A stretch of 64,000 bases of DNA, from assembly GCA_018257865.1 (NCBI GenBank), contig JAEUBA010000016.1, forward strand, positions 350,954-414,953, given 5' to 3'. Numbering within the stretch: position 1 is the first letter of the stretch; the number at the start of each line of letters is the position of its first letter. The position numbers and the translations under genes were made by a program. This document shows, one piece after another, positions 11,501 to 24,340 of the stretch. The notes beneath the pieces are model-generated. The model worked only from the letters and a program-made list of their open reading frames with translations, was not told the origin of the DNA and did not search any database. The stretch comes from Stereocaulon alpinum (taxonomy: Eukaryota > Ascomycota > Lecanoromycetes > Lecanorales > Stereocaulaceae).

Positions 11501-13939
11501 AAGCCCTCTTCTAGTATACTAGGCGTTCGCTTTATATCTATTCTAGCTCTATAATAATTAGTATATAGTCTAATCCTATATTAAGGTTATTCCTCACCCC
11601 GCACTTTACTATTATATTATACGCGCCTTTAGTTAGGAATATAAGGTTAATAGTACTCTCTAAGCCCCTATTCTACTATATAACTACCTTCTCCGGTAGT
11701 CTTAGAACTATACCTCTCTCTCCTACTACCTCTAGCAGCTCGTCTGCTATAGCGTAGTATATTATTCGTCCTAAGTTATTCTAGTATAGGTAGTATAGGT
11801 TAAAGTCTCCTATAACTATATATTCACCCTCGTTCCCTAGCGCTTCCTCTAGTTTTAGGATAGTTATTAGACTATCCCTTAATATATAGCTTACTAGTAA
11901 GGGGTTATAGACGTTATATACCTATACCCTCTCCCCTAGCAGCCCTCTAGTATTCTCTATCCCCTCCTTAATATCCTTTTAGGTCTTTATAACCTAGATC
12001 TATAATAAGTATAAGTTGCCTCCCTAGTATTCCACCCCCTAGTTATTAGGATCTATCCTCTTATTTATATAGAAATACGTCCTAGCCTCTAGGTCTCCTC
12101 TATAGGCTAGGTAGAATCTACTTATACTTATATTATATAAGGTTCTATTTATTAGGTTATATACTAGCTCTTAGATCGCTAATACGTCTATATCTTTTAC
12201 GTCTTTATTTTTAAGAAGTAGTACTATTACCGTATCCTTCTTTCTCTATATATTATACTATAGTATTTTTAGGTAGGGTATATCCCTTATTAGGTAAGGG
12301 CCACTTAGACGTTCTCCTATATTTAGGTAGTCTTAGCAGTCTTTACTACTCCTAAAGTCTACCTAAGGGTATTTATTAGACTAATCCTCTCTATAGATAG
12401 GGGCTATTACTCTTACTCCGCCTTAGAGAGGGTTATTAGTTATCCCCTCTTCGCTACCTCCCTAGTTCCTTTCTAAGGCTTATCTATTATATCCTCTAAG
12501 GCCTTCCTCTTCCCTTTAGAGATTACTTTATACTACCCTTCTAGGCTAGTCCTTTTTAGTATCGCCGGCGTAGGCCCTACTAAGTATTACTTTAGGATCT
12601 CTTTAAAGTATTTTAGCTTATACTTAATTCTCTACCTAGCCTTAGTATTCTTCTTCTATTAGATTAAGTAGGTTTTACTCTATACTAAGTACTCCCCTTT
12701 ATATACTACGTACTTAGGCTTGCTGCCAGCTCTTTCTATATAATTATTAGTTATATAGTTTTAGGCGTATATCCTATAGTAGGTAGGGTATTTATACGCC
12801 TTAGTAATATATCTATACCTATAGTAGTTAAAGTACTGCTTAGGGGCGGCCTCTCTCTCCTAGTAATTATAGAAGAGGAGGCTATTCTCTACTACTATTC
12901 CCTCTATAATAAGTTGGTTCGCCGCTTTTAGGCTTAGGACCTTAATTATTATTATAGAGAACCTCTTCTCCCTCCTAAGTATATCTAGCTTTAACGTAAA
13001 TATAGGCTACTTAGCCTTTATTATCTCTAACTTTAGGTAGAGCTTCCTATTATCTTTCTTTAGGGTTTTAAAGACCCCCTATTAATCCTTTATATCTATT
13101 ATCTTTTCTACTCTATAGACCGCTACTATTACTATCTTCTAAAGTACCCTTACTAACCTATAGAGTCTCCTTACCTACCTATTATCCTTCTCTAATTCTT
13201 CCCTAGCCTTTACTAAGGCTATCTAAAGAATAATATCCCCTACTATAGTCCTCCTTACTATAATAATCTCCTTAGTCGCCCCTCCTACTCCTCCGAATAT
13301 TTATACTAGTTAGGGGAGGGTTACTATAGCTATCTATATCTTTTCGCTATTATTATTAATCCTAACTATTATCTACTTCGCTTTCTTAATATCTTCCGCC
13401 TTAGGTATAGCTAGGTAGATAGTATTCTAGTCCCCTTAGGCTGTATAGGCTACGTCCGCCTAGCTATTATTTACCCTTTCGATTAGGTAGTCTTTATACG
13501 TTAATTAGCTGCGGTATTCCTTTATAGCGTATCTCTTAGCTATATTCTCCTATATATACTCCGTAATCCTTTCTACTACGTTCTAGAAGAAGCTTTATAT
13601 AGTCTTATTTATATTTACCTATAGTATCCCCTAGACCTTCTCTATAAACTCTAGTAGCGCCTACTCCGTAGCCTTTATATACTACGCTCTTTTATTAGTT
13701 CTTTCCCTACCCTAAGGGCCTTATAGTTCTTTAGTAGGCTTCTACTACTATCGCTATTACTCCGTTATTATATTAAGACGTATACCCTATCTACCTTCGC
13801 TACTAATAACCCCCTTCTCTCCTCCCCCTCTATCTTATATTATTTTACTAGGTTCGTAACCTAGTGTGATCGCTTATCTAGCCTAGTAGGCCTACTCGCT
13901 CGTCGTACTCGTCGTCGTCGCCATCTTAAGGCGCTGTAT
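8528..13939 (-). mobile_element. Tad1-like LINE copy 1, nearly full length, 5412 bp, inserted in Gypsy-1 gag
   Basis: This is a non-LTR retrotransposon on the minus strand. Its start codon is near 13923, followed by a Thr/Ser-rich start (ATTTSTTSE). It carries ORF1 with a CCHC region, an APE-type endonuclease and a reverse transcriptase whose catalytic box reads GFIDNVYL near 10160-10185 (second Asp changed to Asn, a RIP-type change). The 3' end at 8528 carries an AATTAATC-type tail. A perfect 15-bp target-site duplication AGGACTAAAGAATAA flanks it (8513-8527, 13940-13954). Removing the insert restores a continuous gag frame. It is about the usual length for Tad1-clade elements. All ORFs are closed by RIP stops. 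Confidence 0.9.
13903..13925 (-). repeat. Short (GAC/GTC)n run at LINE-1 ORF1 start
   Basis: CGTCGTCGTC on the plus strand encodes the Thr run at the start of LINE ORF1. It is also present in copy 2 at 14251-14263, so it is a coding microsatellite. Confidence 0.6.
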
Positions 13940-13954
13940 AGGACTAAAGAATAA

Positions 13955-14247
13955 GGTTAAGGATAAGCTCGCTTATTCTAATAATATAAGAAACTTTATA
14001 TAGTTAGTATCTAAGGTCTACTCTATTAATAATAGGCTATATAAAAGAAAGATAGAACGGAAGTCTTTAGACCTAGTTACTAAGTTTAGGAGAAAAGAAA
14101 ATATTTTAGCTATAAAAGCGAAATTCTTTAGAAAACCTTATAAAGGGAAGAAGTAGAAGAAGGATTTATCTAATATAAAATACTATAGTTACTATAAGAA
14201 AGGATACTAGATATATATTACTCTTAGGAGAGAAGAGAACCTAAGGA
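13955..14247 (+). pseudogene. Gypsy-1 gag, 3' part with zinc knuckle, RIP-degraded
   Basis: This follows LINE-1's right target duplication and continues the gag frame (GLKNKVKDELVL-like start). Near 14185-14215 a zinc-knuckle spacing is seen, read as YYSYYKKGY, in which Cys and His codons have become Tyr codons (TGY/CAY to TAY), as RIP predicts. LINE-2 cuts it off at 14248. Confidence 0.6.
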
Positions 14248-17200
14248 GATAGCGACGACGACGAGTATAACGAGCGAGTAGGCCTACTAGGCTAGATAAG
14301 TAATTATACTAGGCTATAAACCTAGCAAAATAATATAGGATAGGGGAAGAAGAGAGAAGGGGAGTATTAGTAGTAGAGGCGAATAAGGGACGCGTCCTAA
14401 TATAATAATAGAGTAATAGTAGTAGTAGTAAAGGCCTACTAAAGGTCTATAAGGCCCTTAAGGTAAGAAAAGAATTAAAGAAAGAATATAGTATATAAAG
14501 GCTATAGAGTAGGTACTACTAAAGTTTATAAAGAAGGTCTAAGAGATACTATAAGTAAATATAAATAAGACTATATAAAGCTTCTTCTAAAACGTAGTAG
14601 AAAGAATTATAGAATATATATAGGAGAATACCGCTAAAAGATATACTATAAAGGAGTATCGTAGCTAACTAATACGCGAAGACTACTTAACTAAAAGGGT
14701 AAATAATAGCTAGGTAGATATAGCTTATATAGCCTAAAAGGACTAAAATACTATCTACCTAACTATACTTAAGGTTAAAGATATTAAAAAAGCGAAGTAA
14801 ATAATAGTTAGGATTAATAATAATAACGAAAAGATATAGATAGCTATAATAACCCTCCCCTAACTAATATAAATATTTAGGGGAGTAAGAGGGGTAACTA
14901 GTAAGATTATTATAGTAAAAAGGATTATAGGGGGGATATTATTCTTTAGATAACCTTAGTAAAGGCTAGGGAAGAATTAGAGAAGGATAATAAGTAGGTA
15001 AGAAGGCTCTATAAATTAGTAAGAGTCCTTTAGAAGATAGTAATAATAGCGGTTTATAGAGTAGAAAAAATAATAGATATAAAAGATTAGTAAGGGATCT
15101 TTAAAACCTTAAAGAAAGATAATAAGAAGCTCTACTTAGAATTAGAGATAATAAAGGTTAAGTAGCCTATATTTATATTAAAGTTAGATATACTTAGGAG
15201 GGAGAAGAGGTTCTTTATAATAATAATTAAGGTCCTAAGCTTAAAAGTAGCGAACCGACTTATTATAGAGGGAATAGTAGTAGAGAATAACCTCCTCTTT
15301 TATAATTACTAAGAGAGAGAGGCTACCCCTAAGTAATACTTTAACTACTATAGGTATAGATATATTACTAAGGCGTATAAATACCCTACCTATTATAAGA
15401 TATACGCCTAAAACTATATAACTAATAATTATATAGAAAGAGCTAGTAGTAAGCTTAAGTATATAGTATATAAAGAGGAGTACTTAATATAGAGTAAAAC
15501 CTACTTAATCTAATAAAAGGAGAATATTAAGGCTAGGTAGAGAATTAAGTATAAGCTAAAATACTTTAAAGAGACCCTAAAGTAATACTTAATAAGGCCT
15601 ATACTAGCGATATTAGAAAGGACTAGCTTAAAAGGGTAGTATAAAGTAATCTCTAAAGGGAAAAGAAAGGCCTTAGAGGATATAATAGATAAGCCTTAAA
15701 AAGGAATTAGGGAGATAGTAAAGAAAGAATAACTAATAACCCTTTCTAAGGTAGAGTAAAGGTAATAGCCTCTATTTATAGAGAGGATTAGTCTAATAAA
15801 TACCCTTAAGTAGACTTTAAGAGTAGTAAAGACTACTAAGACTACCTAAATATAAGAGAATATCTAAATAGCCCTTACCTAATAAGGGATATACCCTACC
15901 TAAAAATACTATAGTATAATATATAGAGGAAGAAGGATATAGTAATAGTACTACTTCTTAAAAATAAAGATATAAAAGTTATAGACGTATTAGCGATTTA
16001 AGAGCTAGTATATAACCTAATAAATAGAACCTTATATAATATAAGTATAAGTAGATTCTACTTAGCCTATAGAGGAGATCTAAAGGCTAGGACGTATTTC
16101 TATATAAATAAGAGGATAGATCCTAATAACTAAGGGGTAGAATACTATAGAGGCGACTTAAACTTATTATAAATCTAAGTTATAAGGACTTAGAAGGATA
16201 TTAAAGCTAAAATAGAGAATACTAGAGGGCTACTAGGGGAGAGAGTATAGGTATATAATATCTATAACCCCTTACTAGTAAGCTATACGTCGAAGGATAG
16301 CCTAATAACTATTCTAAAACTAGAGGAGATACTAGGGAATAAGGGTAAATATATAGTTATAAGAGACTTTAACTTATACTACTTATATTAGAATAACTTA
16401 GGATAAATAATATACTACGCTATAGTAGATAAGCTATTAGAGGTAGTAGGAGAGAGAGGTATAGTTCTAAAACTACTAGAGAAGGTAGTTATATAATAGA
16501 ATAGAGGCTTAGAGAGTACTATTAACCTTATATTCCTAACCGAAGGCGTATATAATATAATAGTAAAGTATAAGGCGAGGAATAACCTTAATATAGGATT
16601 AGACTATATACTAATTATTATAAAGCTAGAATAGATATAGAGCGAACGCCTAGTATATTAAAAGAGGGCTTAGAAAAGGATAAAGACGAAGATAACTAAG
16701 GAGGAAATCTAAAAATATATAAAAATCCTAAATAAAGTAATAAGCTGGTACTTAGTAAACTCTAAAGATATAATTAACTAGTATATTAATAGGCTTATAG
16801 CTATATTATAAGAGGTAATAGAAGATATTATCTTATATAAGAAACTATACGTAGGGGCTAAGCTATATTAGAATAAAATATATATAAGGGTAACTAAAGT
16901 ATTATAGGTAGCACTTAAGGCCTACTACTATAGTAGGAATATAGAAACTAAGGAAGCCCTTTATTAAGCTAAAAGGGAAAAGGTTACTACCCTATAGAAG
17001 GCTAAGATAATAGCTTTTAGAGAAGGAGTCTATAAGATATTACTAAGATTAGGAGGAGTATAATAACTTACTAAATAAAGAAGAGAGAGGAGTATATATC
17101 TTAAAGAGCTACCGTAATTCCTAGCTATTAAAGATAAAAATAGGAATAAAGTAATAAACCTTAAGGGGAAGGTAGAGGCCTTAAGGAGGGTCTTCTTTCT

Positions 17201-19650
17201 ACCTCTACCCCTAATAGATTTAATAGATATAGAGGGGGCTAACTACTTAAAACCTATAGTAATAGATAGTAAAATTACCTTAAAGGAGGTAAGGGATATA
17301 ATTTAGTACCTAGTAGTAAATAAAGCCTTAAGGATCTTAAAGATCCCGAATAGGTTCCTAAGAGTAGTATATATAGAGATAATAGAAATATTTAAAAGGA
17401 TATTTTAAGTATACTTAGACTATAGATACTACCTAAAGAAGTTTTAGGAGGCGAATATAGTAATATTAAAGAAATTAAAAAAGACTAACTATTTAGAGCC
17501 TAAAGTATACTAGCCTATTATATTACTAAATATACTTAGAAAAGTATTAGAGATAGTAATAGTAAAATACCTTAGTAGAATAGCCGAAAGGAATTACCTA
17601 CTCCTAAAATACTAAATAGGGGGTAGAAAGAGATACTTAGTAAAAACGGCTTTAAAGACTATTATAAATTTAGTTTATATAATATAGAACTAAGGTAAAG
17701 ATAATATAGTAAGCCTACTATTACTAAATATAGTAAGGGTATTTAATAATATATCCTATAAAAGGCTACTCTATAACCTAAAGATAAAAGGAATCCCTAA
17801 GGGAATTATTTAGTAGACTATAAGCTTCCTTAAAGATAAAGCGATATTAATTACTCTAAGAGGTAAAACTAGCTTAGTAGAGGTAATAGAGATAGGGATT
17901 CTATAAGAATTACCTATATTACTAATTTTATTCCTCTTTTTTAATATACTACTAATTAAAGTATACTTAAAAGTAAAAATCCTAGTATAAGTAGGAGGAT
18001 TTATAGACGACGTATACCTACTAGTATATAGTAAATTAATAGAAACGAACTATAAATAGCTAGAATAAGCCTATAAGCTCTATCTAATATAGGTAGAAAT
18101 ATATAGAGTAATATTTATACCCTAAAAGTATAAACTAGTATATCTATTATAAACGCCTAAGAGGTTTAATATAAAAGAGATAGTATAATTTAGTAGTATA
18201 GAGGTTATACTAGAGGTAAGTATTAAGGTCCTTAAGCTATATATTAATACTAAGCTCCGCTAGGGCCCCTATATAGTATAGGTAAAGATAAAAGTAGCTA
18301 CTTAAGCCTAAGCGATTAAATACTTAGTCGAATTAACCTAAGGAGCTATATTTAAGAAATATAGAATAGTATATAATATAGTAGTAAGACCTATACGTAT
18401 ATTTATTATACTAATTTAGTATACCCCTACTAAGGAACTAGGAGTAGTAGGGAAGTATATTAAAATACTAGCGATAATATAGAATAATTATCTAAGGATA
18501 GTACTTAGAGTATATAGAGCGATACTAGTCTAAGTCTTAAAGGTAGAGGTAATTATCCCTCCTATTTAGACTTAGTTAGATACTCTAGTTATAAGATATT
18601 AAGTACTAAGGGGGATCTATAACCTAATAATTAAAGGTAACTATATAATCCGTTAGAGATTATAGGGAAAAAGAGGGAAGGCGCGCCTAATATACTCTAC
18701 CCTAATACTAAAGAAGGAGGTATAGGCCCTTTAGGAGCTTAAAGTAAAGGATTAGGACTAAGTATTAATAATAATAAGGTAGGAAGTATATTAGTATAAC
18801 TTAGAAATAGATATTAAGGAGTACTAAGATATAGGTATCCTAATTAAGAAGATAAGGAGTTAAGCGATAGTAAAGTAGACTAAGTAATAGGAGGTATATA
18901 AAAAGGCTATCCCTAAATACTCTTATATACCCGCTTAAAGGGAGATATTATTTAGAGATAGGTATAACTACTACCTAAAACTAAGGAAGGTAGAAAGCTT
19001 AGTAGTAGTCTAACTTTAAAGTAGTAAGAATAGGTTTAACTACTTTCTATATAAAGTAAAAGTACTAGGGATTCGTAGCGCTCGCTATAGCTATAGTTAA
19101 GGGAATTAAGATATAAAATATATTCTCCTATACTACCTAAAGCTTAGTAATATTCGAAGAGAACTTATTAAGGAGATAGGGACTTATAATATTAAGACTA
19201 TACTAGCTAAAGTTAATATTATAAGGGTAGTAGTAAGATAGCTAGTCTAATTAGGATTCCTAATATAATACTAATTTACTAAGGAATAGCTTTCCTAGTT
19301 TAGACTCCCTATTAAAGTAGAACTAATAATAAAAACTCTAAAGATAAAGAAGCCTAAGTATAAGGTAAAGCTAAAGGTAGTAGAGCTATTAAAGTATTAT
19401 AGGGCTTAGTAGGGTAAAGGAAACTATAGTTACTAGTATTATAGAGCTTAGTAGTAAGGTTAGATAAGCGGAGTAGAGTAATAGGTAAGCTAATAAGCGA
19501 GAGTTTTTAGCTAGAAGGGGCGATCCTAAAAAGGTTTCTTTCGCGTCTAGAGGGCTTATAGCCCCCTAGATTTTCTAATTATATAAAGGAATACCCTTAT
19601 TAATATATATAGATACTAGAATAGGTGTATAAATTAATTAATCAAATCAA
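14248..19650 (+). mobile_element. Tad1-like LINE copy 2, nearly full length, 5.4 kb
   Basis: This matches LINE copy 1 in the opposite orientation, with its 5' end facing copy 1 across ~300 bp of gag. The ORF1 start codon has become ATA at 14249. A CCHC region lies near 15320-15420. The APE endonuclease motif reads RDFNLYYLY at 16356-16385, with a GLDY motif near 16600. The reverse transcriptase reads GFIDDVYLL at 17998-18024, so both catalytic Asp are present. The 3' tail (AATTAATT/AATCAAATC) ends near 19650. No clean target duplication is visible: the left flank is gag and the right flank integrase, so the target has been rearranged. All frames carry RIP stops. Confidence 0.88.
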
Positions 19651-20650
19651 GCTAGGGAGCGGTATCTATAATATAATCTTAGTAGTAGTAGACCGCTATA
19701 CTAAGGTCTCTAAATATCTACCTATAATAAAGATAGTAGACGCTATTAGAGTAGCTAACCTAGTATATTATAATATATTCTTAGAGTATAGATAGCTAGA
19801 GGGGATTATTAGTAACCGTAGGGTAGTCTTTATAAGTAACTTCTAGGTAGTAGTATATTATTATATAAATATATAGAGGAAGCTAAGTATAGTATTCTAC
19901 CCTTAGATAGATAGATAGATAGAAAGGTAGAATAGTTTATTAGAGTAGTATCTACGCTACTACTCTAGCTAGAAGTAGGATAATTAGGCTAGACTATTAC
20001 GCCTAGTAGAGTTCGCGTATAACTATAAGAAGTAAGTAAGTATTAGGTTACCTCTATATAAGGCGCTATATAAGTACCTCCTAATAGTCGACGTTCAGCT
20101 AGCGGAGCCTTACACTAGAGATATCCCCTCTACTAAGAATAGAGTAGAAATACTATAATAGAATAGATAAACTCTAGAAAATTACCTATATAATACCTAA
20201 GTAGCTTAGGCGAAGTATACGAATAAGCGTAGGAAGCTAATAATATATACTATTAGAGATTAACTACTATTAAGCGCGAAGAATATTAAGCTTATATAGC
20301 TATCGAAGAAGCTATTACGTAGGTACCTAGGACTACTTAAGGTACTTTAGTATATTAGGGAATATACCTATAAGCTAGACCTACTAAAAATATTCCGTAT
20401 ATATCTAGTCTTTTATATCTCGCTCCTAAAGCCCTATATAGGTAATAGTAGTAATATCTTAAATACCTCGTAGGCGCAGCTTATATAGGATAATAACGAA
20501 TATAAGGTAGAAGCTATCTTAGACTATAAGATCTCCTATAGGAAGCCTAGATATCTAGTTAAGTAGAAAGGTTAGTTAGACGACTATAATTAGTAGTTAT
20601 ATAAATAAGACTTAGTTAATACGCCTAACCTACTTAAAGACTTTAAGTAA
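19651..20650 (+). pseudogene. Gypsy-1 integrase C-terminal part and chromodomain, RIP-degraded
   Basis: The integrase core of a Ty3/Gypsy element is read through stops: VVVDRYTKVSKYL near 19680, then FYPQTDRQTERQN near 19900-19935, then a GPY-like region. A chromodomain follows at 20500-20645 (EYKVEAILDYKI, then YLVKQKGQLDDYN), which targets integration to modified histones in chromoviruses. Upstream protease, reverse transcriptase and RNase H are absent, because LINE-2 lies between gag and integrase. Mutations are mainly CAG to TAG and TGG to TAG. Confidence 0.8.
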
Positions 20651-21491
20651 AAGTAAAAGTAAAGGTATAGACTAAGTAAAGGGAGAATAAAATAATTACT
20701 AAATTAAGTAGTACTACTAGTAGCGCTACTAACTATCTTACTACTAAAGTAATAGCGCGTAAAAAAAAAAAGGAGCGAAAATATAAATACTACTAATAAA
20801 GATTACTTAAGTACTACTAAATCCGCTCTTACCCCTATTATCCTTATCCTCCTCCTTATCCTCCTCTATATTATTGGGGATAAGCTAGGGTAGGCGACTC
20901 TATATACCGTTAGCAGAGCTCTAAAGAGGGGAGGGAAGACGAAATATATATTATATTAATTAATATTAATAAGGTTCTCTAAGGCCGAAGCGATCCTCTT
21001 TAGGAGAGGAGCGTAGGGTAGGCCTATAGGGGTAGTAGTAGTAGTACGACTAGCGTTATAATAGTACTAAAGCGCGCTATTAAAGGCGATTTAAAGTTAG
21101 TTAAGCTTAGCGGTATCTCTACTACTATTAGCGACTTAGTCGGAGTACTAAAGGAGGGCGGTAAGAGGGCGGCGGACGGAAGTAGGTATATAAGTATTAT
21201 ATATAGTATTACGGGTATAGTAATAGCCGTAACGTAGCGAGCCTATAGAGGCGGGGGAATAGGTAAGACCGCTAGATAATTTAATAAAAAACTCTCTAAT
21301 ATAATTAAGGAATATACGGCGTTTTATTCTAGCGCTATATATAGCGTATATAATAAGCACGTAGGAGGGCTATAGTAGGTAGGGAGTATAAGGGTAGTAT
21401 TATAGAAGGGGCCTAAGAAAGCGTTAGATTAAGAAGTACTAATATAAAGCTATACTTATACCGAAGCGGCCGCTAGGGCTGCGAGTAGATA

Positions 21492-21501
21492 TAGTAGTAG
21501 C

Positions 21502-21542
<41 letters not shown>

Positions 21543-21545
21543 AGC
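21492..21545. repeat. (AGT)n microsatellite
   Basis: About 15 near-perfect AGT/TAG units, interrupted by one CAG and one ATT. Confidence 0.85.
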
Positions 21546-22154
21546 TAGTATTAGTAATACTAGTACTAATACTACTTACCTACTAAAAGAAAAAAGAGAA
21601 AAGAGAAAGCTACGTAGGCGTATAGCCTCCTTATATATATAAGGGGTATCTATTATTATCTATAAGGCTATTATCGTCGATAAGGCTATTATTATCTACT
21701 TACTATTTATCCTAAAATACTAGCCACTAAGTATTACTAATAATATAACTTAATAGGTAGTAAAATACTATTAATAGTTAGTAAGACTAACTTAATAAGA
21801 CGTAGTATTTATAAGATATAAGTAAAAGCTTGCTATTTATCCTAAAACCCTAGCTACCTATTATCGTATTTATTTACTAAAATAATACCCCTAAATATAA
21901 TAATAGTAACTTAGTAAAGAGGTATAGACGGAACGCTAGCGAGTGTCGTAATATACGCGATTATAATTATAAAGATAAAATACTATTAATTATTTCACTT
22001 TTCGTATTATCCGAGGAGTAGGAATTATATAGATATACTCTATAGGCGGAGGTTACCTACCTAGCGAGGAAGTAGTAAGAAAGGACCTTACTAGCTACTA
22101 ACTACGAATTAAAACTCTTAGAGGCTAAGAGTTTAGATAGGGGGATAATTATAA

Positions 22155-22325
22155 GGACTAGTTAAAAGGGGTATATTATATATAAACGTTATATATTACC
22201 GTAGCGCCTAAGCGGTACCCCCTTAGTATAGTAGTACTACGCTACCCCTTTTACTAGAAGTATATAGAGGGAGGATTCCTATAAGGGGAATCCTCAGCGA
22301 TTAGTCTTAGGATAGAAGTACATAG
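22155..22325 (+). repeat. Dispersed ~170-bp repeat (second copy of 6480-6650)
   Basis: The shared core GCGCCTAAGCGGTA is followed by a conserved block with AGAGGGAGGATTCCTA and TCAGCGATTAGTCTTA-type sequence, in the same orientation as the first copy. Differences are mostly C/T and A/G. It ends where the TIR transposon begins. Confidence 0.7.
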
Positions 22326-22328
22326 ATA

Positions 22329-22545
22329 CGGTAGCGTATATTAACTATTCTATTAAAACCCCGACTATCTCTAACTAATACCCTACTAACTTTTTTAAAT
22401 ATTTAGCTATACTACCTATAAGCCTTAGTATACCTATCCTACTAACGTAATAATTAGTTAGTTATAGTTCTTACTACTACTATCTATTTAGAACGTCTTA
22501 GATTATCGCTACTAATTATAACGTCGCCGCCGCTAAAGTATAGAA
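22329..22545 (+). repeat. Left terminal inverted repeat of the 5.35-kb transposon
   Basis: This pairs with the reverse complement of 27455-27681. The shared landmarks in order are TATTAACTATTCTATTAAAA, ACTAACTTTTTTAAAT, AGCTATACTACCTATA and TATCTATTTAGAACGT. Confidence 0.85.
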
Positions 22546-22899
22546 ATACGTATACCGAACCCTATACTAAAATTTCTTAACTAAATAAGATTAACTATTA
22601 CCTTAACTACCGCTAACTAAACCTCCTTAAACTATAAACTATACCTTATTTAATACTACTCTATTAAGTCCCTAAACCTAGTATTAATACCCCGCCCTAA
22701 GAATCCGGTAGACGCCTATTAAGATAAGATTACCTAAAGTATATATAATAAGGTCTCTATTAACTAAATACTACGTAATCTTAAAATAGAATACTATATA
22801 ATAGTTAGTAAACCGACTCTAGAACAGCGCCTAAAAGAGTAGGGGTTATAAAGCTCGCGTTATTATATATATACTAATCTAGAATTATATAAGGCGCTC

Positions 22900-24340
22900 G
22901 TTATCTTCTATTTCTACTAATGATTAGCTACTAATTCTAAGATTATTAGATAACTAAAAATTATAGGACTACCTATAATACCCCGATAATTACGTCGTAT
23001 ACGTATTTATATAGGAATTAGGCGGAGGCGTAAATTATAGGACCTTAACTATATAGACGTAGAGATCCTAAGACTTATAAAAGAATACTTAGTACTAAAA
23101 GGATTAATATAGGACTATAGACGGGCTTACCTCTATACCTACTTTCAGCGCTATAGGATTACTATCTTATAGTATAATATTATATTTACTATATAGAAGA
23201 TTAATCTAGAAGGTATTAGGGTAAGACTAATAAGGAGGAATTAAAAGCGGAAGAAGTTTTTAGTAGTAGGACCTAATATAATATAGTTAATTAACACTTA
23301 TTATAAGTTAGAATTCTACGGTATCTAAATCTATACGGTAATTAATATATACTTTCGTAAATTACTATAGATCTATATTAGAGTCTTATTTAAAATCGCC
23401 GTAAGTATTATAAAATAATTTCTAATATACCTATAAGATAAGAAGATTATACCTTATAAGATTAGATTAGATTAGGGCCTTAAGACCTTACTTATTACTA
23501 ACGCGTAATATTAACTATATATAGATTAGGACGATTAATCTAAAGAAGATAAGAAATTCGACTGCTACTAGATCTTTAGTAAAAGTACCGCTAACTAGCG
23601 AATTAAGGCTTAGTAGATATAGCTATAGACCTTATAATTAAACCGTTAGTTAATCTTCTTTAATACTTTAAAAGAGGAGGGATACTATAAGAAGGATAAG
23701 ATTTCTAACCGAATTACCTTTCTTACTATTTATATACTATTAGTTAGGCGGGATTGCTACGAATTTATAGAGAATTAGAATACTTACCGTATCTATATAT
23801 AAAGTAACCGCTCGTATATTACCTTTAGTAAGCCCTAAGCTTTATACGAATATCCTAAAGCTCCTATTATATAGTACGGAAGTATTCTTAGTATAGATCT
23901 TATAGATAAGCTCGCTAAAGAAATAAAAGATTATAATCTAGATAAATATCTCCCGCCGGTAATACTTACTTAGTATTATTAGAAGATATATAAGTAAGGC
24001 TTTAACCCCGAAACTATAATATAGATAGATAAGAGTACTAGCGGTACTAGGGTAAAAGATTATAATTAGGTATATATAAAGCTACGCTATTAAGTACGCC
24101 TATATATATCTCTTAACGAGCTGCCTATACTAATAGAGACCGAAGTCCTATATAGGGCGTATACCTAAAAGCCTTCTTTAGTCGCTATCTAAGCTTTTTA
24201 GACCGCCTAAAGGAATAAAGAACCTTAGGAGTTTACTAATTAGATAAATAAAGTTATTACGGAGTCTAATAATAATATATATATCTTAGTAGGGGAGGAA
24301 ACAGACGTTAGTAATATTATAGAGGTATAGCTTTAATACT
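22900..24340 (+). pseudogene. Integrase-core-like (DDE) transposase gene inside the TIR element, RIP-degraded
   Basis: Read through stops in one frame, the segment after GPNII (about 23270) resembles the retroviral-integrase-like core found in a family of fungal and animal proteins of unclear role. The first catalytic position reads LINTYYKLEFYGI (Asp changed to Asn). The second is kept in RLD-GLKTLL near 23463. The third lies in an NQRIKA-like stretch near 23597, where Glu reads Lys. All these are G-to-A changes expected from RIP. Downstream, NTYRIYIQSNRSY-like and KPQALYEYPKA-like segments (23780-23870) match the family's C-terminal region. The terminal repeats make it the likely transposase of this element. 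Confidence 0.5.

Larger units (their letters stand above)
20651..22326. other. RIP-saturated stretch, probably Gypsy-1 3' region; unrecognised
   Basis: No gene is recognisable. It holds a run of 11 A at 20761, an (AGT)n microsatellite at 21492-21545 and, at 22155-22325, a second copy of the 6480-6650 repeat. It may include a decayed 3' LTR, but no partner of the 7804-7968 repeat was seen. Confidence 0.4.

Noticed and set aside
21148..21360. 70-codon minus frame
   Set aside because: Isolated frame in RIP-saturated DNA, no family and no continuation when stops are ignored.
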